A program made the translations under genes and the position numbers. From Desulfosporosinus sp. FKB (GTDB lineage: Bacteria; Bacillota; Desulfitobacteriia; Desulfitobacteriales; Desulfitobacteriaceae), in contig NZ_NADJ01000039.1 of assembly GCF_002196705.1 (NCBI RefSeq), forward strand, positions 307,631-371,630: a stretch of DNA of 64,000 nt, given 5' to 3'. Position 1 is the first letter of the stretch; each line of letters opens with the position of its first letter. Of this stretch, positions 37,049 through 44,704 are shown piece after piece. A model generated the notes under the pieces. That model made no database searches and had not been told where the DNA came from. It worked only from the letters and a program-made list of their open reading frames with translations.

Positions 37049-38173
37049 TTAATTGGATGAGTCATTATAAAATGTATTCACATTATATAAAATGAGCAGA
37101 TCATTGATCTTATTCGTTGTAACTAATTTACTTAAGTCATCTTCATAATACCTTGGATCAACAACATAGATTTCACTATAATGACTCATGAGAAAAGGGA
37201 TTAAGCTGTTAGCAAAGGAATCTTTAACTATTAAAAGCTTTTTTCCGCCGGGTACACCGGTCGTTATTTTAACTAGACCGTAATTTCCGCCAAAGAATAC
37301 GTTGTACTTGTCTTTTGTCTGAAGACTTTTCATATCATAGATAGTATTGGTAACTTTATTCAAATCAACATAATCCACTGTATAACTTTTTTCATCTTTC
37401 GGTATGTAAAGTTCAATACTATCTGGTTTTAGAAATTGATAACCACTTTTCGATGACAATGAACCCGAAAAATCATCAGTGACATCCTTAATATTATAAT
37501 AGCTTTCATCATGGGCTTTAAAGCCCATATACTTTGAAAGCTCTTGATAAGCATAATAAGCACCCTTCGACGTCCAATGATGATCTGTTCGGTAGAAAAT
37601 GTAATCATTCTTTTTCGAATTCAAGGTATCGGATACATCAACAAATTTTATACGTTTATCAAGTAACTGCTTCGTCTGATTAAGAGCAGCTGCTTCGCTG
37701 TCCGTTGGAGCATAAGCTGGAAGATAATCCTTTAATATCTCTGCTGTCGTCGGAACCATCATTAAATATTTGTTTGCCAGGGGAGCTTGAGCTGCAATCT
37801 GATTAATGGTGTCTAGTTTAGCCTTAAAACTTTGAGTGCTAGGTTTAAGGTACGATTGGATTAAGTAGTTATGTTGACTTAAAAATACGCCATTACTTTC
37901 ATTTTTAAGCAATAGCCTTTCACAGTCAGTTTTAATTCCGATCCACAAATCTCTTAATACGAATTGGTCTTCGATGTACTTCTCATACTCTTTAGTAAAC
38001 CGTCCCTGAAAGAGATTTTCCAAGGAAAAGACCGGCTTCTGTTCAAGGTCCCTATTTTCTGTTTCCGAGAAAGTTTTAATCGGTGATATCAAATTAAAGA
38101 ACACAAGTAAGAGGATATATATTCCCATTAAAATTCCCAAAAAATATTTATATGATAAACTATAATTCTTCAA
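37049..38173 (-). CDS. DHHW family protein (AlgJ/AlgX-like)
   Basis: This 374-residue protein has one N-terminal TM helix (about 11-31) and an extracellular domain with the DHHW motif (YRTDHHWTSKGAYYAYQEL near residue 195). It begins with the SETENRDLEQKPVFS pattern and has a late LLIVKDSFANSL serine motif. These are SGNH-like acyltransferase domains related to AlgJ/AlgX. They receive the acyl group exported by the MBOAT partner and pass it to a polysaccharide. It lies 72 bases after the MBOAT gene and 44 bases before the SGNH gene. Confidence 0.88.
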   Translation of the reverse strand: MKNYSLSYKYFLGILMGIYILLLVFFNLISPIKTFSETENRDLEQKPVFSLENLFQGRFTKEYEKYIEDQFVLRDLWIGIKTDCERLLLKNESNGVFLSQHNYLIQSYLKPSTQSFKAKLDTINQIAAQAPLANKYLMMVPTTAEILKDYLPAYAPTDSEAAALNQTKQLLDKRIKFVDVSDTLNSKKNDYIFYRTDHHWTSKGAYYAYQELSKYMGFKAHDESYYNIKDVTDDFSGSLSSKSGYQFLKPDSIELYIPKDEKSYTVDYVDLNKVTNTIYDMKSLQTKDKYNVFFGGNYGLVKITTGVPGGKKLLIVKDSFANSLIPFLMSHYSEIYVVDPRYYEDDLSKLVTTNKINDLLILYNVNTFYNDSSN

Positions 38174-38245
38174 AATAATTCTTCTTTCTCCAAAATTACA
38201 TAACTATCAGCGCATAGTTAACTCAACTTTCAAGAGAAAGTTGAG

Positions 38246-39652
38246 TTAGAATCTGAAATATAGAAATGGATTATAGCTTTCATTAACTAAAAAGGCAGTA
38301 CATAATACGACAATGAGCATGTAGGCAATGGGAATAGCAATAGTTCCAGTTACTTTCATCGTCTTCTTAAATTTAATCAGCAAATTACGCATAAGGGGTG
38401 TGGAACAAAGGGCAAGTATAATGAGCAAAATACCATTAGTATAGAGATAGTATATTGAATGCCCATCAATCAGTTTATTAGTTCCAATCCCAAACATTGT
38501 TCTAATAAACCCTAACCCTTGAGTTAAGCTGTCAAACTCAAAAAATACCCAGCCAACAATGACAACCAAAAGGGTATAGACATGGCCTATAAACCTGGGT
38601 TTATTACTGAGCCATTTTAATAAGAAGAACTTCTCAAGTACTACGAAACCTCCGAAGTATAAACCCCACACAATAAAGTTCCAGTTAGCTCCATGCCAAA
38701 AGCCTGTTAAAAACCAAACGACAAACAAATTCCGCAGTTGTTTCCATTTGCCTTGTCTGTTGCCGCCAAGAGGTATGTACAAATATTCTCTAAACCATGT
38801 ACCAAGAGATATATGCCACCTCCGCCAAAACTCCGTGACATTCCTGGAGATATAAGGGTAATTAAAGTTTATATTTAATTCAAAGCCAAGCATCTTGGCA
38901 AGACCAATAGCCATATCGGAATAGCCGCTAAAATCAAAGTAAATTTGAAAGGTGAAGGAAACAATTCCTATCCATGCTGTGAGAATAGATATTTCCCCCT
39001 GCGGGGCTGCCTTGATGCTGCTCCATAAGATTCCAATATTATTAGCAAGCAGAACCTTTTTAGCCAGTCCAATAATAAAAAGCTCAAGGCCATCTAAAAA
39101 TTGAACTAAGTTTTGTTTTCTGTTGTCAATCTGCTTTGAGATATCGATGTATCGTACTATCGGTCCGGCAACTAGTTGAGGAAACATAGTTACAAATGTA
39201 GCGTATGCTAAAATCTTCTTTTGGGCAGGGACTTTCCCCAAATAAACATCAATAATATAAGACATGGACTGGAATGTATAAAAGGAAATTCCCAGGGGTA
39301 AAGGAAGACTTTTAACCGTTAAATTAAGATGAAATAAGGCCGAAAAGTTGCCGACAAAAAAGCCATAGTACTTAAAGAAACTTAGCAGGCCAAGATTTAC
39401 CGTTAAAGACGCAATTAAACCTAATCGTTTTACAACTATATTCGTGGAATATTTTTCAATGATCAGCCCATTAGTATAATCAAAGACTATTGCAAAGAGC
39501 ATAATTACTATATAGACAGGTTCTCCCCAAGCATAAAATATTAAGCTTGCAAGAATTAAAATAATGTTTCTGATGGACTTTGGTGCAATGTAGTATAAGA
39601 AAAGAGTAATGGGCAAAAATTTAAAGATAAAAAGCAGACTACTAAAAACCAA
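38246..39652 (-). CDS. MBOAT family O-acyltransferase (AlgI/DltB-like)
   Basis: This 468-residue polytopic membrane protein of the MBOAT family moves an acyl group across the membrane for O-acylation of a surface polymer. Typical features are MVFSSLLFIFKFLPITLFLYY at the start, FPQLVAGPIVRY, the FWRRWHISLGTWFREYLYIPLGGNR block and the catalytic His in FLTGFWHGANWNFI. Its length matches AlgI. The substrate is probably acetyl-CoA, but the acceptor polymer is unknown. It works with the DHHW and SGNH products of the same operon. Confidence 0.93.
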   Translation of the reverse strand: MVFSSLLFIFKFLPITLFLYYIAPKSIRNIILILASLIFYAWGEPVYIVIMLFAIVFDYTNGLIIEKYSTNIVVKRLGLIASLTVNLGLLSFFKYYGFFVGNFSALFHLNLTVKSLPLPLGISFYTFQSMSYIIDVYLGKVPAQKKILAYATFVTMFPQLVAGPIVRYIDISKQIDNRKQNLVQFLDGLELFIIGLAKKVLLANNIGILWSSIKAAPQGEISILTAWIGIVSFTFQIYFDFSGYSDMAIGLAKMLGFELNINFNYPYISRNVTEFWRRWHISLGTWFREYLYIPLGGNRQGKWKQLRNLFVVWFLTGFWHGANWNFIVWGLYFGGFVVLEKFFLLKWLSNKPRFIGHVYTLLVVIVGWVFFEFDSLTQGLGFIRTMFGIGTNKLIDGHSIYYLYTNGILLIILALCSTPLMRNLLIKFKKTMKVTGTIAIPIAYMLIVVLCTAFLVNESYNPFLYFRF

Positions 39653-39691
39653 ATTGCCACTTCCTAAACGAAATTAGATTAAACCACTAAA

Positions 39692-40171
39692 TCAATTCAG
39701 CACTTGATCAATTGCACTGGAAATCTTGTCAGCATCTTTGGAGATTATTAAGATAACAAAATTACCCTTCGCTTTGACGATATTATGCTGAACAAGATAT
39801 GTCTCATCAGGAAGATATCCGCCGAAGCTCTTTTCTTGCTTATTGATTCGTTTCGTAATTTGGTCTTTAATACCTTGCATATCATTAGAATTCTTAACTT
39901 TAAAAATAGCTAATTCATCAGCTTTTATATTAGAAGGAGCAGTGTAAAGTGCGAAATCGGAAAGTTCGTCACTATTAATTCCATATAACTTCTTTAATTC
40001 TGCAGCATCTGCAACTCTCATTTTAGAAATATCAACCGTTTGTTTGATTTTCTGAACTATATCAGCCGCAGAAGGGTCTTTAGCCGCTACTGTTGGCGAT
40101 GAACCACATCCAACTAAGGTTATGACCGTAATTAACAGCACTAAAGAAATAATTCCAAACTTTTTCACCAT
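39692..40171 (-). CDS. DUF4358 lipoprotein
   Basis: This 159-residue protein has a lipoprotein signal (hydrophobic 6-20 with the LVGC lipobox, Cys near 22). Its DUF4358 domain (about 40-159) is recognisable from YGINSDELSDFALYTAPSNIKADELAIFKVKN, the QITKRINKQEKSFGGYLPDE helix and GNFVILIISKDADKI. The family is of unknown function and is often found beside MBOAT acyltransferase genes in clostridia. It is the first gene of the operon here and faces a divergent SGNH gene. Confidence 0.85.
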   Translation of the reverse strand: MVKKFGIISLVLLITVITLVGCGSSPTVAAKDPSAADIVQKIKQTVDISKMRVADAAELKKLYGINSDELSDFALYTAPSNIKADELAIFKVKNSNDMQGIKDQITKRINKQEKSFGGYLPDETYLVQHNIVKAKGNFVILIISKDADKISSAIDQVLN

Positions 40172-40280
40172 TTCCCTTTATCCCCCGTTTTCGTAAATAA
40201 GTACCCAATTTTCTTGGTAATATGTGAATAAACTCATGAGTATAGGCTATATTAATCTGAAAACCTTGTCAAGACGCAAA

Positions 40281-40323
40281 TTATTACAGTATTATTACAG
40301 TAAGTTTACATTATTATTACGGT
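40281..40323. promoter_or_regulatory. Direct repeats in the divergent promoter region
   Basis: TTATTACAGTA occurs twice head-to-tail, and a third, weaker copy (TTATTATTACGGTGA) follows. They lie between the divergent DUF4358 and SGNH genes and could be a regulator binding array. No family is assigned. Confidence 0.4.
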
Positions 40324-40396
40324 GAATTCTTCAATTCCAATCTTGATTTAGAAGGCTCCTAATAGTATATTTATAGCAAAATACTGCAAAAAACTA

Positions 40397-40421
40397 CATT
40401 ATTCTATGCGATAGAATAATG
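40397..40421. promoter_or_regulatory. Perfect inverted repeat upstream of the SGNH gene
   Basis: Two 11-bp arms, CATTATTCTAT and ATAGAATAATG, flank GCG, 55 bases before the SGNH start. No T-run follows, so an operator is more likely than a terminator. Confidence 0.5.
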
Positions 40422-40476
40422 CAAGATAAAGATGTTAGACGTTAATTTTTTGTTTCGAAAAGGAGGATATATCTTA

Positions 40477-41370
40477 ATGTATATATCTAATCCCGATTTA
40501 GTGACCTTACTCCAATCCAGCACTCTTAATCAAGATTCTTCCAGCAAAAACAAACTGCCTGCGGTTTTAAATTGCTTTGAAGAATTCTTAAAGTATGAAC
40601 TTTTACATACCGAAGACTCTTCCGGTCCTTACGACTCCGATTTCTCAAGCTTTGACAATTCGGATAATTCATTTACTAATGTATTAAGCGCCAATAATAA
40701 TACTCTCACGAGTCAACTTCTTACTAATTTAATTGCCCATACACTACTTGAACCTGAAACCGGTTCGCAGCCTTTTGAAGACAGAAATCAAGTTGCCCGA
40801 ATTTATTCTCAGAACCAGCCCATATACTCCACCTCGTCTAACAGTAATTACAATAAAACATTTAATAATGATGTGTTTTTAGGCGATTCAATAACGAAAG
40901 GATTATCTGCCTACAAACTGTTAGATGATTCCAAGGTTTATGCCCAGGTTGGAATTGGTACTGCCAAAGTTAAGCAGCTGGTTGATTCGGCGGCAAAACA
41001 GAATCCTCAAAGAGTTTTTATTATGTGCGGAGTTAATGACGTGGGGAACTATACAAAGGCTCAATTTGCTCAACACTATACCGATTTAATAAATACCGTC
41101 AAGGCCGAATGCCCTAATGCCAAAATATATGTACAATCTATCCTTCCTGTACAAGATCAAGCAACTCAAAAAAATCCAGCTTTAAATAATGTTAATATTG
41201 ACGAATATAATTCGGCGATCTTCCAGATAGCCAACAATGAAAATGTCGGATTTATTAATCCTTCATCCTTAGTAAATTTTAATCAAAGTTACTATGCCAA
41301 TGATGGAATCCACTATAAACCATCTTTTTATACATCTTGGTTAAATTTTCTTCAGAACAATGCCTTATAG
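40477..41370 (+). CDS. SGNH hydrolase without a signal peptide (paralog 2)
   Basis: This 297-residue protein has a C-terminal SGNH domain (about 125-297): VFLGDSITKG nucleophile, MCGVNDVGN oxyanion Asn and NDGIHYKPSFY Asp-His. It is closest to paralog 1 at 36186. Unlike it, the N-terminal 125 residues contain no hydrophobic segment. They hold a helical part (VTLLQSSTLNQ...NCFEEFLKYELL) and a Ser/Asn-rich linker. I start at the ATG after AAGGAGG; a longer frame from 40432 includes this ribosome-binding site and is rejected. How it reaches its substrate is unclear. Confidence 0.82.
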   Translation: MYISNPDLVTLLQSSTLNQDSSSKNKLPAVLNCFEEFLKYELLHTEDSSGPYDSDFSSFDNSDNSFTNVLSANNNTLTSQLLTNLIAHTLLEPETGSQPFEDRNQVARIYSQNQPIYSTSSNSNYNKTFNNDVFLGDSITKGLSAYKLLDDSKVYAQVGIGTAKVKQLVDSAAKQNPQRVFIMCGVNDVGNYTKAQFAQHYTDLINTVKAECPNAKIYVQSILPVQDQATQKNPALNNVNIDEYNSAIFQIANNENVGFINPSSLVNFNQSYYANDGIHYKPSFYTSWLNFLQNNAL

Positions 41371-41400
41371 CGAAAAACCAAATTTTGATAATTGTAAAAA

Positions 41401-41460
41401 TAAATGTCGTTGCTCAAAGGACAAGAACCTTCGTGAAGCAACGGCATTTATTCTTTTCTT
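41401..41460 (+). terminator. Terminator after SGNH paralog 2
   Basis: TAAATGTCGTTGCT pairs with AGCAACGGCATTTA, followed by TTCTTTTCTT. Confidence 0.85.
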
Positions 41461-41724
41461 AGTTTCAATTCTGCTAAGATATTCTGAACTAACTCACTTT
41501 TTCCAATAATATCTCAAACCATAATATTTATATAAAAAAGCAATATTTCAAATATGTTTATAATTTTTTATAAATGTTAAATTTGTTAGTTAGTGAAAAA
41601 TATAACTCAACAAAGTATTTGACTCATTCTATAAAGTTTTAAAATAAAAACTTCTTTCCAGGTATTGTAAATCAACTTTTTGTATGTGATAATTAGTTCA
41701 AGAACAAAAAAGAGGTGTTTTAAA

Positions 41725-41826
41725 ATGAAAAAACAACTATTAATGTACATTATGGGCTGTCCTGTATATGTTAAAACAAAAGATTCTGCCGAAAAGAAAA
41801 CACCCGTTAAATTGGCAGCAAAATAG
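41725..41826 (+). CDS. Putative 33-residue peptide
   Basis: An ATG nine bases after AGAGGTG opens a 33-codon frame whose product starts MKKQLLMYIMGCPVYVK, has a single Cys at position 12 and ends in a basic tail rich in Lys. It has its own ribosome-binding site upstream and a strong terminator about 65 bases after the stop, so it looks like an independent transcription unit. The short amphipathic start with a central Cys is vaguely like signalling or modified peptides, but no family is recognised and no maturation genes are adjacent. Confidence 0.45.
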   Translation: MKKQLLMYIMGCPVYVKTKDSAEKKTPVKLAAK

Positions 41827-41892
41827 TCCATAAATAAGATAAAAAGTTTTGGAATTTAAGGTGCGAGATGCCAAAGTCTGACCCTTTAAAAG

Positions 41893-41944
41893 AGGCCGTT
41901 GCCAGACCGAACTAAATCGTTCGAATGCAGCGGCCTTATTGTTT
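41893..41944 (+). terminator. Terminator after the 33-residue ORF
   Basis: AGGCCGTTGC pairs with GCAGCGGCCT, followed by TATTGTTTG. Confidence 0.75.
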
Positions 41945-41957
41945 GTGAGTCAAAGTA

Positions 41958-42806
41958 TTATAATAGTTGTTTAGCATTATTTTTAATCACCGAAATCCAG
42001 AGAGGATACAACTCTGATTTGAAGTGCAGTCCATCAGAAAGAAGTAAATTTGTCGCATTAGGAATACTATTGGAAACGTCTAAATACTTTACATTTTCTT
42101 CACCAGCTACGGCCTTTACAATCTTATTCAGTTTTTGTGGTTCCAAATTCCTTTGCGGTTGATCATTGGTACTCTTCATAGGCATTACAGATTGTAAAAT
42201 AATTTTGGCCTCGGGGAACATCTTTTTTGTGGATTCTATCAATTCTTTATACCATTTTTGGTAGGAATTCATATCATAGCCAAAATCGTTTGCCCCAAAC
42301 ATCAGGAAAACGTAATCTACCGAACCGTTACATCGACTCCTGATTATATTGCTATTGTCCCCCAAAAGTTGAGCCCCTTCATAAACATGAGCCCCAATTT
42401 TGGCATAAACGTGGCCTTGATTTACCGCAGTATTGTGAGATTTCTTAAATCCATATGTTATTGAATCACCTACAAATATTACATTTGAAAAGTCGGCCTT
42501 TATTTCCCTGCTTGGAGCCACAGTCGATAATGAAGATCTCGATTGAGATTCGGCTTGAACAATAGTTTGAGTTGAGGGCACTAAAGCAGGGACTGTTTTA
42601 GTTTTGGTTTTAGTCTGGGTCTGGATCTGGGTTTCCTTTGCTCTTGAATCAGGAGATTGCGTGGGATTGTTTGCTTTTCCAGCTCTTAAGGGCAAGAAGA
42701 AACCAAAAATCAATAAAAACAACAGCCCTGTAACGATCGTGGTTTTTAGTGACAAATACCATTTCATGGTTTTTTTTACGTGTTTGTACGTTCTTAAGCT
42801 AGCCAT
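41958..42806 (-). CDS. Membrane-anchored SGNH hydrolase (paralog 3)
   Basis: This 282-residue protein has an N-terminal TM anchor (about 22-42), a Thr/Lys/Gln-rich linker with a short QTQTKTKTKT repeat (about 55-100) and an outside SGNH domain. Its motifs are VIFVGDSITYG, LMFGANDFGYD and SDGLHFKSELYPLW. The layout matches paralog 1 at 36186, but the sequences differ clearly outside the motifs. It stands alone, 850 bases from the other plus-strand SGNH gene. It probably acts on acyl groups of the same surface polymer. Confidence 0.86.
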   Translation of the reverse strand: MASLRTYKHVKKTMKWYLSLKTTIVTGLLFLLIFGFFLPLRAGKANNPTQSPDSRAKETQIQTQTKTKTKTVPALVPSTQTIVQAESQSRSSLSTVAPSREIKADFSNVIFVGDSITYGFKKSHNTAVNQGHVYAKIGAHVYEGAQLLGDNSNIIRSRCNGSVDYVFLMFGANDFGYDMNSYQKWYKELIESTKKMFPEAKIILQSVMPMKSTNDQPQRNLEPQKLNKIVKAVAGEENVKYLDVSNSIPNATNLLLSDGLHFKSELYPLWISVIKNNAKQLL

Positions 42807-42944
42807 TTATCCAACAACTCCTCTCGGCGAAATGTGTAACATTGTAGTTTACATATTTTACCATATATGGATATTGATGTACCAGCCTTTCTGCATTATC
42901 TTTACTGGTACCTCTCATTGTTTTCAAAACATGCTTGAAAACCA

Positions 42945-42974
42945 AAAAAACTCTAGCTTCCTGCTAGAGTTTTC
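42945..42974 (-). terminator. Terminator after the YabE-like gene
   Basis: AAAACTCTAGC pairs with GCTAGAGTTTT, followed on the minus strand by TTTTTGG. Confidence 0.85.
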
Positions 42975-43025
42975 ATAATCCGCACTTATTAAAACCATTT
43001 CGATTATAGCTGCTATGGGAGGATT

Positions 43026-44084
43026 TTAAAGAATATATACTTTTACATATTTAACAGCCCAGTGGCGGGCTTCCGCAGAGGTATCAAAGAAAACATCAAT
43101 CCAGTTTCCTCGAATCGCCGTACCGGTATCAGCGGCAACAGCAAAACCATAGCCTTCGACAAAAACTTTAGTCCCATAGGGTATAACGCTGGGATCTACA
43201 GCAATCGTGCTATATCCGTCCGGATTTCTCACTGCCATTCGTCCGGAACTAGTGCAAGTCCTGCCAACACCATAAACAGCATAATAGGCTGTCGACTTAA
43301 CTTGAATAACCTTTTTATAATCAATTTGTTGTCCGCCTCTGGATACGGGCATTAAAGGAAAGGTGCCAACAACTACAATTTTATCAACAGGCTTTTTCGT
43401 AAAATGCTCATCTATAATTTTTCTTGAAATTTCTTTGCCGTTTTCAAAGATTGTATCAAATACAGTTTGTTTTTCCCCACTTTGTCCTTCTTGTACAGTT
43501 TGTTCATAAGTATTAGGCAAACTGCTGTCAGGTCTTCTAATGGTATTATAGGCAACCGTATCCAGGGAAGAAAGAGCCTTATGCTCAACTCTAACCACAT
43601 CAATCTTTATCCCATCATACAATTTAGCTTCTTTTTCAGGGGTAACTTTATCTTCCGAACCTAAGACGATTCCTTGAGAGGTTAAGAAGTCTTTGACACT
43701 ATCCTCGGGAGAGTATTTTGTGGTCTCTTTTCCCTCAAGAGTTAAATTTATAGCGACGGCATGTTTTACAGTTATGGTCGAATTATTAGTTACTTTAGAA
43801 TCCAGCGCTGGGATAACTTTATCATAAGGAGATAATTTAATGCCTTCGCTAAATAATACTTGACTTACGTTAGATTTATAGGTAATGACACTTTTTGAAT
43901 TGCCATTAATAATAATGCAGACAGATTTTCTTGTGATTAAAATAATAATCACAACAGCAAGAAATGCTGTTAACGTTAAAGGTAAGATAGTTTTAAGTAT
44001 GTTTTTCTTATTAGGTTTAAGATCACCTCTAATTTTTGCAAAAATATTTGAACATTTAATTCTTAAGCTTACTATGAAACTCAC
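43026..44084 (-). CDS. YabE/RpfB-like protein (DUF348, G5, 3D domain)
   Basis: This 352-residue exported cell-wall protein has an N-terminal TM or signal segment (about 30-52), two DUF348 (ubiquitin-like) repeats (about 55-165), a G5 domain (about 180-250, EQTVQEGQSGEKQTVFDTIFENGKEI) and a C-terminal 3D domain (about 265-352). The latter's Asp residues are visible in STIAVDPSVIP, AADTGTAI and WIDVFF. The 3D domain is that of MltA-like lytic enzymes. The family is linked to peptidoglycan remodelling in growth or spore outgrowth. It is monocistronic. Confidence 0.93.
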   Translation of the reverse strand: MSFIVSLRIKCSNIFAKIRGDLKPNKKNILKTILPLTLTAFLAVVIIILITRKSVCIIINGNSKSVITYKSNVSQVLFSEGIKLSPYDKVIPALDSKVTNNSTITVKHAVAINLTLEGKETTKYSPEDSVKDFLTSQGIVLGSEDKVTPEKEAKLYDGIKIDVVRVEHKALSSLDTVAYNTIRRPDSSLPNTYEQTVQEGQSGEKQTVFDTIFENGKEISRKIIDEHFTKKPVDKIVVVGTFPLMPVSRGGQQIDYKKVIQVKSTAYYAVYGVGRTCTSSGRMAVRNPDGYSTIAVDPSVIPYGTKVFVEGYGFAVAADTGTAIRGNWIDVFFDTSAEARHWAVKYVKVYIL

Positions 44085-44344
44085 CCCGCTTTAAATGATA
44101 ACAAAGGAGGTTTGACGAAGTTGTCACCCTGATATTTGCTTATTGTAGCATATAATTTCGTTTAAGTAAATATTAGTTGTACTAATAGGAAGCTGTTCCA
44201 TAATAAGTAAACTCGTTGGCCACAAAAATACCTGCGGCTAGTTCAGTATTTGGCTGCATTTAGCTGCATCTGCCCGTGAGAGGATACCAGTACCTATTGA
44301 CAAAGGAACTCATTCCATCTAAAATTACAGTAAATTTTAAATTA

Positions 44345-44650
44345 AATCTGATGATCAGAGAAAGTAACTGATGAATATTGAAAAGCGAGCCGGCAATCGG
44401 TGAAAGGTCCGGTTCAATGGAAATCAGCGAATGGTTCTGGGAGGAGCAGGGGAAAAGAGCAATGCTTGACTATCCCGCGCCGTCTGTCCCTGCGTTATAA
44501 GGGAAGGGTATTAATACGAAGGTTTGATACCTGCGTAGCGTACCTTTGAAAGAGAGACCAGCCTACTTACTTAAGAAAGGTCGGTTTCTGAATTGGGTGG
44601 CACCGCGAGCTATATCGCCCCATATTTATGTGGGTGATATGGCTTTTTTT
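44345..44650 (+). promoter_or_regulatory. T-box riboswitch with a Trp specifier, upstream of iorA-iorB-paaK
   Basis: Stem I shows AGTAA and a specifier loop bounded by the helices CTGAT/ATCAG and CAGA/TCTG, leaving GAA-UGG-U; TGG is at 44432-44434. AG-bulge and GGTGAAAGG distal-loop features follow in the usual order. The antiterminator is GGGTGGCACCGCG (44595-44607), and the terminator is GCTATATCGCCCCA against TGGGTGATATGGC followed by a T-run (44609-44650). The bulge UGGC requires a G73 discriminator, which bacterial tRNA-Trp has and tRNA-Phe lacks. The ileS T-box in this window has UGGU, which fits A73. Confidence 0.9.
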
Positions 44651-44704
44651 GCTTTCCTTTCAGGAAACCTTTGATTTTGAAAATCTTATCAGGGAGGTAA
44701 GACT

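Noticed and set aside
44432-44437. UUC (Phe) as the specifier of the second T-box
   Set aside because: The bases would fall in the lower CAGA/TCTG helix, and the UGGC bulge does not fit the A73 of tRNA-Phe.
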